Assembly (NCBI GenBank): GCA_022711435.1
Contig: JAKLFB010000016.1
Location: forward strand, 1 to 64,000
DNA: 64,000 nt
DNA from: Verrucomicrobiota bacterium
Lineage (GTDB): Bacteria; Verrucomicrobiota; Verrucomicrobiia; Limisphaerales; UBA1319
Direction: 5' to 3'
The notes below the pieces were generated by a model. It was not told the DNA's origin. It saw nothing but the letters and a program-made list of their open reading frames with translations, and searched no databases. Position 1 is the stretch's first letter. Every line of letters starts with the position of its first letter. This document shows, in pieces, positions 42,482-52,699 of the stretch. A program made the translations under genes and the position numbers.

Positions 42482-45370
42482 TCAGCGGCCGGCCAGCTCG
42501 GCCTCCGTCAGCGCAGGCAGAATCTCGTAGGAGTCCCGATCCAGGTCGATCGTCACCCGGGTGCCGTCAGCGAACGCGAACTGCTGGCGCCGCCCGGCCG
42601 GCTCGATGAATTTGTGATCGGTCATTTCGAGAAGGCCGACCCGCCGATGCAGCGCCGTCATGGTCCTGACCCGCTCGGCTTCGAGCGGGGAGGGGTGAAG
42701 CGAGAGATAGGGCAAGCCGGCGTTGCCCAAGCCGTGGAGGAATCCGGAGTCGGTTTCCGGGATGCCCCAGGCGCCCCGCTCGAGCGACCAGGGGATCAGC
42801 AGGGCGTCGTGGTAGACCAGGTTGAACAGGGGGGTTGGGATCCCGAGGGCCGGGCCCTTGCCCGGGTTCGGATCGAGGGCATACGGGCCATGGTGGACGA
42901 GATCGAGGTGCGGGATCGACCAGTCGCTGGGCTCCTCGGAGCTCACGATTCCGCCCCAGGCGCGCACCGAGTCCAGGGCTTCCCCACGATGCTGCAGGCA
43001 GTCGGCCCGAGTGACCGGGTGATCGGGATGATAGCATTCCTCGGGCGGGACGACGGAGAAGACGTCGAGGTAGACGCCGCGCAACGCCACGCCGTGGTCG
43101 AGGATGGCGCGGTGGTTCTTGCGGACATGTCCGGGGGCCAAGCTCGGGCAGAGGACGGTCTGGCGGCCGCCGTACCAGGTCGAGTGAACCGGGCGTCCCC
43201 CGTCCTGCTGCATCAGTGCGTGCCGGGCGTCAAAGGAATCGGCATCGAGGTAATAATCGCGGTATTGGTCGTGCAAGGCCAGCGGGCAGCCCAATCGATC
43301 GCAGGCGGCGGCGAGCTGCCGCAAGCCGTGCCAGCCGCCGGCCTCGGGGCCGGGGGGCAGGACATCGGGATGGAGGTTGTCATAGCCTCGGCGCCCCCAT
43401 CCATCCAGGTGGACATAGAAGCGGGGGAAACCGCGCTGGGCGAGGGACTCGAGATCGGCGGCGCGTTCCGCGAACGTGACGCCCTGGTGGTTGAGAGCCG
43501 GGTTGTCCTTGTGGTAATAGCTGGAGGCGGGCTCGATGTGATAGAGGATGCTCGTGTGAACGACCGGGCTGCCCAGAAGGCGGGCGACAGCCGGATTGCG
43601 GGCGATCTTCTCCTCGAGAGAGACAAAGCGGCCCGTCGAGATGGCGTGCTGCCGGTAGCGCTTGGCCAGGGTCACGTGATCGCCCTCATCGAAGAAACAC
43701 CACCGCAGCCGGCGCGGGTAGGCCCACCGCCCCAGCGAGTGAATCCATCGGGGCGCGATCCTCGTGGGCCCGCCGGCCGGATGCTCGAAGCGGCAGCCGG
43801 CGTCCACGGGCGTCTCGAGCAGGACCAGCACGGCACCCTCTTTCTGAAGATTGCCCCATAAATGCCCCCACCACGGCTGGTAGAGGCCGCGTCCGAACGA
43901 CATCGTGTCATACAGCGCGACCTTCTTCGGCCACTCCTTGGGCAGGCGCATCCCTTGCATGAAGGGCACCACCGTCGTGTCGTAACAGCCTGGATCAAAT
44001 CCGGCCGGCCACCGGCATTCCTCGACCGCCGCGGCGGTCTCGATGGCGTTCAGATCGAACACCACCTCCTCGTCGGGCCCCTCGAGCGCGACGCGCAGAC
44101 GGAGTTCGATCGGGACCAGGGCCGGCGCCTCACCGAACTCGGACAACCGGATCTGAAGGCCGCTCTGGAATCCGTTGTGATAGGGAGCGATCTCGCGGCG
44201 CCGGGCGGCAGAGAGCTGCAGCGGGCGGCTGGCGCCGGAGTGCCGGACCAGGAGATCGCCGGGCATCGACGCGGCCGTGAACCATGCATGCCCGGGTGTT
44301 CGGACCTCAAGGCGCAGCGTATCGGGATCGAGGATCACTTGGCGAATGCGGCCGGCGACGTGCCACCGCCCCTCGCGGGCCTCGACCCGAGCCCGAAACA
44401 GGCCGGTCTCGGACGGCGGCGCCTTCGGGCGAGCGGCGGGCGGTTCGGGAGAGGCAGAAGGTTTTAAAGCCGCGGGTGCCGGCTGCGGAGAAGGAACTAT
44501 GGCATTGGTCCCGGCGCGCGAGGGGATGAGGCCGGCGGGCGTCTGCAGGCCGGGTCCCCTGCCCTGGCGTTGCGGACCGATGACGCTGTTGGTGGCGGAT
44601 GCGGAGGCCGATGGCGCCGATGCGGCCTTGGGCGTTTTGCTGGCAACCGGCTCGATCCGGGCCGCCCAGGCCGTGCCGCGCCGGAACAGCTCTCCGACAG
44701 CAGGCGCTTCGAACGCCTTCAGATCGTGGCCGAGCGGGCTGTGAAAGATCCGTCCCTGGCCATACCCGAGAACGAACGCCATGGGATAATCCTTGCCGTC
44801 CACGACGGAACGGGCGGCAGCGAGGATGTGGATGGGAAGGGCGCCCGCCAGGCAGGTGTAAAGCTCGTCCTCGGTCCGGAAATCCTGCAGGCCGCGCGTG
44901 ACGGGGTGGGTTGAATCGAGAATTCGCACCTGGAACGGCCCGCGGGGATCGTGCCCGCGCAGTTTGGGATCCCAGACCTGGCCGGCAAGCGAGGCGAATT
45001 CGGGCCAATCCTGCCAGGCGCCGCATGCGAAATGGACAAGCACGAGCCCTTTGCCGCGGGCGACGAACCGGCGGAGGTTCTCGCGGGCGGCGGGGCCTGG
45101 CGACGGCTTCTCCCAATTCATGAAGTGGAGCACCGCGGCGTCGTAGCGGTCGAGCGCGGCGGAATCCAGAAAATGGGGATCTTCGATCGTGGTCACCCGG
45201 AGGCGGGGATCCTGCTCGAGGAGCTGGGCCAGGCGGGGCGCGGTCTGTTTCCAGGGATGCCCCGGGTAATCGATCCCGGTGACGATCAGGACTTGAGCGG
45301 CCGGGGGCGTGGGCGGCGGCTCGGCGGCCGGGACCGAGCCGGCCAAGCCGGCAGCGAGCACGAAGACCAT
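42482..45370 (-). CDS. ThuA-like domain fused to a glycosidase-like (DUF5696/GH101-type) region
   Basis: This exported protein of about 962 residues has a short signal peptide (MVFVLAAGLAGSVPAAE). Residues about 25-235 form a ThuA-like class I glutamine-amidotransferase fold (VLIVTGIDYPGHPWKQ, FVARGKGLVLVHFACGA, and YGQGRIFHSPLGHD). A Pro/Ala/Ser linker (about 240-320) leads to a long C-terminal region with conserved Trp/His/Asp patches (PRFYVHLDGWGRRGYDNLHPD, HDQYRDYYLDADSFD, GVYLDVFSVVPPEECYHPDHPVTR). These look like a TIM-barrel glycosidase of the DUF5696 or GH101 type. The assignment of that part is tentative. The ATG at 45370 is chosen over frame extensions to 45556 or 45733 because it starts the signal peptide. 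It is the third gene of a glycan-related group. Confidence 0.65.
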   Translation of the reverse strand: MVFVLAAGLAGSVPAAEPPPTPPAAQVLIVTGIDYPGHPWKQTAPRLAQLLEQDPRLRVTTIEDPHFLDSAALDRYDAAVLHFMNWEKPSPGPAARENLRRFVARGKGLVLVHFACGAWQDWPEFASLAGQVWDPKLRGHDPRGPFQVRILDSTHPVTRGLQDFRTEDELYTCLAGALPIHILAAARSVVDGKDYPMAFVLGYGQGRIFHSPLGHDLKAFEAPAVGELFRRGTAWAARIEPVASKTPKAASAPSASASATNSVIGPQRQGRGPGLQTPAGLIPSRAGTNAIVPSPQPAPAALKPSASPEPPAARPKAPPSETGLFRARVEAREGRWHVAGRIRQVILDPDTLRLEVRTPGHAWFTAASMPGDLLVRHSGASRPLQLSAARRREIAPYHNGFQSGLQIRLSEFGEAPALVPIELRLRVALEGPDEEVVFDLNAIETAAAVEECRWPAGFDPGCYDTTVVPFMQGMRLPKEWPKKVALYDTMSFGRGLYQPWWGHLWGNLQKEGAVLVLLETPVDAGCRFEHPAGGPTRIAPRWIHSLGRWAYPRRLRWCFFDEGDHVTLAKRYRQHAISTGRFVSLEEKIARNPAVARLLGSPVVHTSILYHIEPASSYYHKDNPALNHQGVTFAERAADLESLAQRGFPRFYVHLDGWGRRGYDNLHPDVLPPGPEAGGWHGLRQLAAACDRLGCPLALHDQYRDYYLDADSFDARHALMQQDGGRPVHSTWYGGRQTVLCPSLAPGHVRKNHRAILDHGVALRGVYLDVFSVVPPEECYHPDHPVTRADCLQHRGEALDSVRAWGGIVSSEEPSDWSIPHLDLVHHGPYALDPNPGKGPALGIPTPLFNLVYHDALLIPWSLERGAWGIPETDSGFLHGLGNAGLPYLSLHPSPLEAERVRTMTALHRRVGLLEMTDHKFIEPAGRRQQFAFADGTRVTIDLDRDSYEILPALTEAELAGR

Positions 45371-45603
45371 CGCATTAGATGTGCGACGCCGGCTCAGGCC
45401 GGTCTGCCGCGGCGGGCAGGCCGATCGCGGCAAGACTCCCGCTCCTGCAGAGGACGCCCATGCCGGCCCATCCCAATCGGCCCCGGATGCGGTCCTGGAG
45501 CGGGCCCGGCCGGCTGGATCCGAGGCGGGCGGCAAGCAAGCAAACCCATTGGTCATGCCGCTTTGTAGCCTGCTCAGCGCCGCCGGGCAACCGCCAAAGA
45601 AAA

Positions 45604-47037
45604 TCAGCCTTCCTCGACGATCTTCAGCCCCATCAGCCGGCCCAGATGGCGAGCGGTGTCCACATGATCGCCGTAGAACACCACCCGATGCAGCAGGGTC
45701 ATGGCGTCTTCGGTCTCGAGGACGCTGCTCCAACCGGCCGCCATCTTGGCTGCGTCGCGGACTTCGGTGACGATCTGGGTGCGGCAGCCATGCACGGATC
45801 GGGCGGGCACTTCAATGATCTTGCCGGTGGAGATGAGGATCGTATCCAGGTTGACGAACTTGGTGCGGGTGACGGTCTCTCCGAGGCGGTATTGGACCTC
45901 GGGCACGCAGCCGCTGCCGCCCACCTCGGAATGGCCGCGCAGCAGATAGGGGGCCTGCTTGCTGTTCACGCCTTCCATTTTTAGCGGCGCGGTGCAATGC
46001 GCGGTCCAGAGGGCGTTGCGCGAGGTGTCGAACGTGGCGTTGCCTTGGAATCCAGCGCGGTCGATCGCGTATTGGAACAGGATCATGGTCAGCAGCGAGT
46101 CCATGTCGCCCTCGCAGGCGGCGGGGATCCCGCTGTCGCGGAGGCGAGTGAAGCCCAGGCATGGGAATCCTTTCGGGAGCCAGCCCATGCAGGTGCCGAT
46201 GGCCAGGCCCTGGGCCTGTTCCCGGGCGATGAGCCGCTGGAGGGCCACGCTGATGCAGGCCGCCTTCGAGATGTCATCCCGGGTCGGCTCGACGATCTCC
46301 TTGGCCTCGTTCGTCCAGCGCCGGATCTCGGTCCGGACGGCTTCATCGGTCGGGGGAGGGATCTGGGCCTCCATGGCTTTCTCGTCGACGACCACGACAT
46401 CGGCTCCGAGCCGTTTTTTGATTTGCTCGGGAGACTGGGCGGGCTGGGTGCCTCGAGCGGGCGGGAAGAGGAGGATCCGCGTCTGCTGGAGCATGGGGAT
46501 GACGCGGAGGACGCGCAGCGCGCGCTCCAGATCGTTGTAGTCGCTGGTGGGGAAGAGGGTGACGGGATGGCCTTTGCGCTGCCAGCGGTGCGGGTACATC
46601 CAGTCGTGCCCGCTGGCAGGGAGCGAGAAGACGGCCAGAGGATGCCCTCCGTCGAGGATCGGCTGGGCCATCCGGGTCAGGGTGAAAAGCTGCATGTTGA
46701 TGGCCAGGACGGGCGCCTTCGGCCCCGCCTTTTTCAGCAGCGCGGCCGCCTGCTCGGCATTGGATGCCTGGCCGATGACCAGCTCGATGTTCCCCAGGTC
46801 CTGCTCCGCCTTCGCCAGGCGAGCCTTGATGGCATTGAGCTGCGCCGGGTCGGCGTTCCACCCGCGGTCCGCCGGGCCGGGATCCGCGGTGAAGAGGACG
46901 CAGATCCTGGATTTCCGCCTCGGTTCAGGGGCCGGCGCCGCCGAGGCCATGGTGTAGGTCCAGGTCGCGCTCGAGAGCAACAGCCCGGCAGCCATTCCCG
47001 TTCCAATGAACTCCCGCCGCGTACAATGATCGCACAT
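45604..47037 (-). CDS. Tat-exported L-fucose/L-arabinose-isomerase-like protein
   Basis: This 477-residue protein has a twin-arginine signal (CTRREFIGTGMAAG) followed by a hydrophobic stretch, so folded export is predicted. The rest resembles the FucI/AraA sugar-isomerase fold: an N-terminal Rossmann-like region (RICVLFTADPGPADRGWN) and a mid-region with GTCMGWLPKGFPCLGFTRLRDSGIPAACEGDMDSLLTM. The C-terminal domain has a TAHCTAPLKMEG segment. Such isomerase-like proteins outside the cytoplasm may have lost isomerase activity. It lies between the sialidase-like gene (207 bp upstream) and the ThuA-like gene, all on the minus strand. Confidence 0.68.
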   Translation of the reverse strand: MCDHCTRREFIGTGMAAGLLLSSATWTYTMASAAPAPEPRRKSRICVLFTADPGPADRGWNADPAQLNAIKARLAKAEQDLGNIELVIGQASNAEQAAALLKKAGPKAPVLAINMQLFTLTRMAQPILDGGHPLAVFSLPASGHDWMYPHRWQRKGHPVTLFPTSDYNDLERALRVLRVIPMLQQTRILLFPPARGTQPAQSPEQIKKRLGADVVVVDEKAMEAQIPPPTDEAVRTEIRRWTNEAKEIVEPTRDDISKAACISVALQRLIAREQAQGLAIGTCMGWLPKGFPCLGFTRLRDSGIPAACEGDMDSLLTMILFQYAIDRAGFQGNATFDTSRNALWTAHCTAPLKMEGVNSKQAPYLLRGHSEVGGSGCVPEVQYRLGETVTRTKFVNLDTILISTGKIIEVPARSVHGCRTQIVTEVRDAAKMAAGWSSVLETEDAMTLLHRVVFYGDHVDTARHLGRLMGLKIVEEG

Positions 47038-47244
47038 GGTAATCAGGTCCTCGTAGTATGGTGGTTATCGGCTCTCGGGCTGGCATCGGCTGCCGGCCGT
47101 CCAGCATCGGTTATTCGTGGTTTGTTCGGACTTCGGGCCATGGTGTCGGGGCCGGAGCCGATTGTCAAGGCGGGCGGATCGCCGGCAGCGCGATACAAAA
47201 CCAATCGATGCCGGTGTGCGCGGGCATCGGCAGCCGGCGGCGGA

Positions 47245-48525
47245 CTATGGGCCGGGGGCGTTGGATCCGGTCCAGCCGGACTCGAGGGATCCACTGGGCA
47301 CGCAGCTGGGGTTGGTCCATAGTATTCGAGCCAGAAGGAGGTCGCCTTTCCAGCCGTCGGCGGGGCGCTCCTCGCCGGTGGTAACCCACGATTCGAAGGG
47401 CGAGACGGCCAGCGGATGGAAATTGCCCATGCGCGCCACCCGGGCAGGATCGCGGGCGTCCATGGGGAACACGACTCGTTCGGAGGCGCGGATGAGCCGG
47501 AGCGAAAGGGGATCGACGGCAGCGATGAAGAGGGGTGCGCGCCATCGCATCACCGCGTCGTTGTCGCGGGTCCTGCGCGTATAGACCAGGTGGAGGCAGC
47601 CGCCGTGGGGCAGCCAATGCTGCTGGGTGGTGGACATTGCCAGCAGCTCGCCGTCATCGAAGGCCCACGGCCGGGGGGCAGCCCAGCGGAGGCCGTCGGC
47701 CGAGCGCGCGATGTAACCGCGGCCGTCCTCGGCGCGGATGGTCATGAGGCACTGGCCCCGCCAGCGGACCAGGCTCGGCTCGAGAAGGCCGCGCTGGACG
47801 GGATTCGACAGCTCGCTGCCGACCTTTCGGACCGTGAGCTCGCGGCCGTTGAAGGCGCACAGCAGAGTGGTCGCCATCCGGTGCGTCTGGCCGGCGGGCG
47901 CGAACGAGATGGGAACGAGGACATCTCCGTTATCCATCAGCAGGCGCTCACCGCAACCGCAGGTGTAGATGGCCGAGCCGCGCGGGTCTTCCCAGCGCAG
48001 CCGCCGGCGCTCCGACCAGCGCCCATCCGGCGTCCGGACGGCATAGACGGGAAACCGCTTTTCCTGGGGCCGGGCGAGTCGGCCGGCGCGGTAGTAGACA
48101 TTGTGGCCCATCGCGAGCACGGCGCCGGTCTGCGGATGATATTGCGGGACGACGTCGCACACGCCTTCCTCGAGACCGTTCGGGAGCCGATTCCGACCGA
48201 AGGCGGGGATCGGCTCCGGCTCGCGCCACGTCTGGCCGAGATCAGCGCTCGTGGTCCAGTGCACCTGCCCATAGTAGTCCGATCCGGTGATCTCCTGGAG
48301 CGTCATGAAGACGATGGGATCGTTGGTTGCCGCCGGCGATCCAACGAGGCATGCGCGCGGATGGAACCACGTGGTCCCCGATATGCGGCCGTTCCAAACC
48401 ACCGTGCGCTCGATGCGGGCGACGGCGTCGGCAATCGAAGCCCCGGCGCGGGCGGGGTGGGCGCCGATGCTCGACAACAACCATGCGCATCCCCAGAGCA
48501 CCGGGTGCAGGAAGAGAGCTCTCAT
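47245..48525 (-). CDS. Secreted sialidase-like (BNR/Asp-box) protein
   Basis: This protein of about 426 residues has a signal peptide (MRALFLHPVLWGCAWLLSS) and a beta-propeller of the exo-alpha-sialidase-like type. An Asp-box is seen as TTSADLGQTW and a degenerate one as IARSADGLRW; a conserved RAEDGRGYIARS region is also present. A catalytic sialidase triad cannot be confirmed by eye. The ATG at 48525 begins the signal peptide; the frame stays open upstream to 48702 without sense. It is divergent from the strand-repeat protein, with promoters for both in 48526-48688. Confidence 0.75.
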   Translation of the reverse strand: MRALFLHPVLWGCAWLLSSIGAHPARAGASIADAVARIERTVVWNGRISGTTWFHPRACLVGSPAATNDPIVFMTLQEITGSDYYGQVHWTTSADLGQTWREPEPIPAFGRNRLPNGLEEGVCDVVPQYHPQTGAVLAMGHNVYYRAGRLARPQEKRFPVYAVRTPDGRWSERRRLRWEDPRGSAIYTCGCGERLLMDNGDVLVPISFAPAGQTHRMATTLLCAFNGRELTVRKVGSELSNPVQRGLLEPSLVRWRGQCLMTIRAEDGRGYIARSADGLRWAAPRPWAFDDGELLAMSTTQQHWLPHGGCLHLVYTRRTRDNDAVMRWRAPLFIAAVDPLSLRLIRASERVVFPMDARDPARVARMGNFHPLAVSPFESWVTTGEERPADGWKGDLLLARILWTNPSCVPSGSLESGWTGSNAPGP

Positions 48526-48688
48526 GATCGGTTTGTATTGCCTCGGACCGCCCGCGGCAATCCGGATTTCTCTTGTGAACCGGAGCAAGAGACGACCCGG
48601 GGGAGCACATCGGCCAGATCGAGCGCGAAGCTGGATCGGGTTTCTGTTTGAAAAAGGGATTCGTTTTTGCCATGGTGGGTCTTGACCT

Positions 48689-51600
48689 ATGAAACAAATC
48701 ACTCCCCCTCGGGCGGCGCATTGGGGCGGTGCCGCCCCGACTCATCGATCGGCTCATGGCAAGGCGGGCAATCGGGCGCTCGGGGTGGCCCCAACCGCTC
48801 TCTTCATGGTCGCCATCCTGTGGGCCTTGGGGGCCGCCGTGGCGGCCTCCGCGGCGGCCAACGGACGCTGGATCAATGTCAATGGAGGGAACTGGGGCGA
48901 CCCCGCCAACTGGCTCGATGGAACGGTGGCGGATGGAGAGGGCAGCCTGGCCGATTTCAGCGCGGCGGATCTGATGTATTTTGTGCCGACGGTGAACCTG
49001 GACACGCCGCGGACGGTGGGGAGCCTGCTGTTCGGGGATCCGGATCCATTCTCGTATGGGGGATGGATCCTGAGCGGCAGCCTGCTGACATTGGGCCATG
49101 GCGCGGCCACGCCCACGATCACGGTGAGCGAGCTCAACATGCCGGACGTCAGCCTTTCGGATCCGACCAACGATGTCATCATCGCATCGGCGATCGCGGG
49201 CTCGCAAGGGTTCATCAAGCAGGGCGCGGGGACGCTGACGCTGATGGCGAACAACACCATGGGGCCCGTGCAGATTGACGCGGGGTGGATCGCGCCGGGC
49301 TTGGGGAGCGCGCTCGGCGGAGGCAACCAGGAGGTGCGCTACAACGGGGGCGGCTTGCGGCTGTGGAACGGGCTGGCCAATGTGGGCAACACGAACCGCG
49401 TTCTCACGATGGCCCAGATTCTCAACACCAACGGCAACTATGACGGCCTCAACGGACCGTGGATCGGCTCAGGGACGATCCTGGTGCGGTCGTCAGGGCG
49501 TCTGACCGTGGGCGGAGGGTCGGCAGGCGCGTTCTCGAAATTTACGGGGCTGATCGATCTGGCGGACAGCCCCAGCGGATGCAACTTGCGGATCAATCTC
49601 GGAAGCACAACCAACTATGATCTGAGCCATCTGAGGGTGGACCTGGGCACCCGGAACGGGCGCGTCTCGTTTCGGACGACGTCCGCGAACACCACGGTCC
49701 GGATCGGGGCGCTCCTCGGAGAGGGCACAGCGACTCGATTCCACTCGAGCGAGCAGTCGGCAGGCATCCCGCTGACGTGGGAGATCGGCGCGTTGAACCT
49801 GTCGACGACCTTCCGGGGCACCATTGGAGAATACGCGTCGGGCCGGGTGGGCCAGCTGGTGAAAGTGGGGACCGGCACGCTGGCGCTTTCCGGGAACAGC
49901 ACCTACACAGGATTCACCGTGGTTGCCAACGGCGTGCTGGCCTTGATCGAGGGCGGCGTGTTGGCGAACACGCCTTCGATCTCAGTCCGGAGCGGGGCGG
50001 TCTTGGATGTCTCGGGGGTGGCGGGCGTTTGGGGGCCGCGATCGGCCCAGGCGCTCGGAGGCGGCGGCACAGTGACGGGCAACGTGGCGGTGGCCGCGGG
50101 AACGGTCAGCCCCGGTGACGGCGTGGGCACGTTGAGCTTTGCCAACCACCTGACGTATGGAGGAGCCAGCGCCGCGACCAATCACTTCGAGATCGACAGC
50201 CCGACCCGTTACGACTCGATCCTGGTGGCGGGCGATTTGATCCTGGAGGCGGACTCGACTGTCGTGGTGCGGCTGGCGCCGCTGGGGGCGGTGATCCCGA
50301 ACGGGGTCTACATATTGTTCAAGTGGGGAGGATCGCTCCCGGCGAGCGACGTGAGTCGATTGACGCTGGAATACCCGGCCCAGCCCGGCACCTTGGCCCT
50401 CGAGCAGGATCTGGCGAGCAAGGAAATTCGGCTGCGGGTGACGGGAGTTGCGGGGGCGGCGGACCTGGTGTGGCGCGGGGATGGAACCGCGAACGTGTGG
50501 GATTTCTCGGCGGCGAACTGGCGCGAGGGCGGCAGCCCGGCCGTGTTCAAGGGCGGTGACAACGTGACCTTTGACGATTCGGGGCTGCACCAGCCGGCGG
50601 TGGATATCGCGGCCGCTGTGAATCCGGGCGAAGTCGTCGTGAATGCCGCCAAGAATTACGTGTTCGGCTCGAGCAGCGGCGGTCGGATCACCGGCTCGGG
50701 CGGGCTGGTGAAGACGAACACCGGCCAGTTGACGCTGACCATCGACAACGATTACTCGGGGGACACGGTCATCGGGGGCGGGACGATTCAGCTGGGCGAT
50801 GGAGCGGCGGTGGCAGGGTCGCTGGGCCTCGGCAATGTGATCAATCTCGGAACCCTGGCGTTTTATCGGATCGATTCGGTGACAAACAGCTCGATGATCA
50901 CGGGGACAGGCGCGGTCGTGCATCGCGGCGGCGGGCAACTGACTCTGAGCGGCAACAACTCGTATAGCGGCGGCACGACCATTCGCGACCAGGGCACCTT
51001 GCTGGCGGGGAGCGCGACGGCGCTGGGATCGGGGCCGGTCACGCTGGCAGGCGGAATCCTGAGCTCGGCGGGGCTGCAGATCAACAACGCGGTTCAGGTG
51101 ACGGCAGACAGCACGATCAACAACACGTCGAGCAGCTCGTTGCAGCTCAACAGCAGCGCGATCAGCCGCACGGGCGGGACCCTGACGCTGTCCGGCAATG
51201 GGCCCATCCGGCTCAACGCCGCCGGATTGACCTACAGCGGGCCGATCGATCTGCAGACCACGCTGCAGTCGTATAACACCGAAGGAGCCCAGGTGCTCAA
51301 CGGGGCCATCTCGGGCCCCGGCGTGTTCCAGCGCCGCTGGCCGGGCCAGAATTACACCGGCGAGACTGTCCTCAATGCCCAGAACACTTATTACGGCGGG
51401 ACCCTGCTTCGAGAGGGGAGCATCGGATTGGGCGCCTCGACCGTGTCGACTTTCCCGGGAATGATCGACTCGGGACCGATTGGCGTGGGGGCATTGAACC
51501 AGGACAACGCGACCTATACGGCTGTCTACGCCGCCGGCGGGGCGCGGACGGTGGCCAACGAGATCGTCCTGAACAGCGCGGGCCAGGCGTTCATCATCAA

Positions 51601-52396
51601 GGGCGCCCATGACTTGACCTTATCGGGCCCGGTGAATTTGGGTGGGGCCAGCAAGGCGATCCAGGTCGAGAACACCGCTCGAACGGTCCTGAGCGGGGAC
51701 ATCTCGAACGGGGAATTCGTGAAAACGGGCAGCGGCGTTCTGTTCATCAACGGCAACAACAACGCCAGCTCCAGCACCGTCAGCGCCGGCGCGCTGGGCG
51801 GGATGGGAACTTTCGCGGGGCCGGTGACGGTCGAGGCCGGAGGCGCGCTTTCACCCGGAGCGCCGTTCGGCGCTCTGATCCTTCAAAGCGACCTGACGAT
51901 CGGAGGCAACCTCGAGGTCGAGATCGACAAGGGCCGAACGCCGACTAGCGACAGGGTGTCGGTGGGCGGCATTCTGACCAATGCGGGCGCGGGGACGGTG
52001 ACCGTGTCGAACCTCGGACCGGCGCTGGCGGTGAGCGACAAGTTCACTCTGTTCGACAAGCCGGTGCTCAATGGCGGTGCGTTGGCGGTATCGGGGGCGG
52101 GTGTGGTGTGGGCCAACCACCTGGCCGTAGACGGCAGCATCTCGGTGGCATCGATGACCGTGCCCAAGCCGGCGGTGACAACGGTCGTCTTGAGCGGGGA
52201 CCAACTGGTCTTTGGCGGCACCAATGGCACGCCGGGAGGCAGCTTCTCTGTCTGGGGCTCGACGAATGTGACGGCGCCTCCCGCCGCCTGGGTATTGGAG
52301 TCGAGCGGCTCGTTTGATGGCGCCGGCCGATTCAGCGTCACCAATGTTGTCGATCCAGCGCTGTCGGCGAAGTTCCTCCGGCTGACCGTGCCGTGA
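48689..52396 (+). CDS. Autotransporter-associated beta-strand repeat protein
   Basis: This 1235-residue exported protein has a signal-anchor-like N-terminus (hydrophobic about 33-55). At least five passenger-associated transport repeats of the form G-x-L-x-L-(T/S)-G-x-N-x-Y-(S/T)-G-x-T are present, such as TGTLALSGNSTYTGFTVV, GQLTLSGNNSYSGGTTI and GGTLTLSGNGPIRL. They predict a long right-handed beta-helix. There is no C-terminal 12-strand beta-barrel; instead the protein ends in a short module, SAKFLRLTVP, like the other secreted proteins here. The role is probably surface display or adhesion. ATG start at 48689. Confidence 0.8.
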   Translation: MKQITPPRAAHWGGAAPTHRSAHGKAGNRALGVAPTALFMVAILWALGAAVAASAAANGRWINVNGGNWGDPANWLDGTVADGEGSLADFSAADLMYFVPTVNLDTPRTVGSLLFGDPDPFSYGGWILSGSLLTLGHGAATPTITVSELNMPDVSLSDPTNDVIIASAIAGSQGFIKQGAGTLTLMANNTMGPVQIDAGWIAPGLGSALGGGNQEVRYNGGGLRLWNGLANVGNTNRVLTMAQILNTNGNYDGLNGPWIGSGTILVRSSGRLTVGGGSAGAFSKFTGLIDLADSPSGCNLRINLGSTTNYDLSHLRVDLGTRNGRVSFRTTSANTTVRIGALLGEGTATRFHSSEQSAGIPLTWEIGALNLSTTFRGTIGEYASGRVGQLVKVGTGTLALSGNSTYTGFTVVANGVLALIEGGVLANTPSISVRSGAVLDVSGVAGVWGPRSAQALGGGGTVTGNVAVAAGTVSPGDGVGTLSFANHLTYGGASAATNHFEIDSPTRYDSILVAGDLILEADSTVVVRLAPLGAVIPNGVYILFKWGGSLPASDVSRLTLEYPAQPGTLALEQDLASKEIRLRVTGVAGAADLVWRGDGTANVWDFSAANWREGGSPAVFKGGDNVTFDDSGLHQPAVDIAAAVNPGEVVVNAAKNYVFGSSSGGRITGSGGLVKTNTGQLTLTIDNDYSGDTVIGGGTIQLGDGAAVAGSLGLGNVINLGTLAFYRIDSVTNSSMITGTGAVVHRGGGQLTLSGNNSYSGGTTIRDQGTLLAGSATALGSGPVTLAGGILSSAGLQINNAVQVTADSTINNTSSSSLQLNSSAISRTGGTLTLSGNGPIRLNAAGLTYSGPIDLQTTLQSYNTEGAQVLNGAISGPGVFQRRWPGQNYTGETVLNAQNTYYGGTLLREGSIGLGASTVSTFPGMIDSGPIGVGALNQDNATYTAVYAAGGARTVANEIVLNSAGQAFIIKGAHDLTLSGPVNLGGASKAIQVENTARTVLSGDISNGEFVKTGSGVLFINGNNNASSSTVSAGALGGMGTFAGPVTVEAGGALSPGAPFGALILQSDLTIGGNLEVEIDKGRTPTSDRVSVGGILTNAGAGTVTVSNLGPALAVSDKFTLFDKPVLNGGALAVSGAGVVWANHLAVDGSISVASMTVPKPAVTTVVLSGDQLVFGGTNGTPGGSFSVWGSTNVTAPPAAWVLESSGSFDGAGRFSVTNVVDPALSAKFLRLTVP

Positions 52397-52699
52397 GCCG
52401 GCCGGGCTCGCGAAACTCGACAGGGCAGCTGCCGAGGGAATGACGGGGTTGGGGTGCGGCTGGCTGGCCCCTCCCTGCGTCCGCGGCTGCGGATCGAGGC
52501 GGCTGCCGCGCGGGCGCCATGTCGAGCGCGCCAGGAGCGGCCCTCGCCTGCGAGGTAGATTGGCTGTGCCAAAAGAGGCGCCGCCCGGCAGCCGATCCGG
52601 TTTTCGATTTCAGGCGCTGTTCTTGGGCAGGTCTGGCGAGCCCGATTCCGAGTCAATTTTTCTTGAAAATATTCGGAACGCTCTGCATGATCCACTCCT
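52397..52699. other. Intergenic region with no recognised gene
   Basis: The first two thirds are very GC-rich and contain a small GAGCC-GGCCG-GGCTC inverted repeat at the stop of the strand-repeat gene, without a T-tract. The last 100 bases are AT-richer (around 52655-52675) and probably hold the promoter of the coiled-coil gene. I see no convincing -35/-10 pair. Confidence 0.45.

Noticed and set aside
45371..45733. N-terminal extension of the ThuA-like protein to 45556 or 45733
   Set aside because: The residues are Pro/Arg/Ser-rich without structure, and the signal peptide begins at the ATG at 45370; the extension would bury it.
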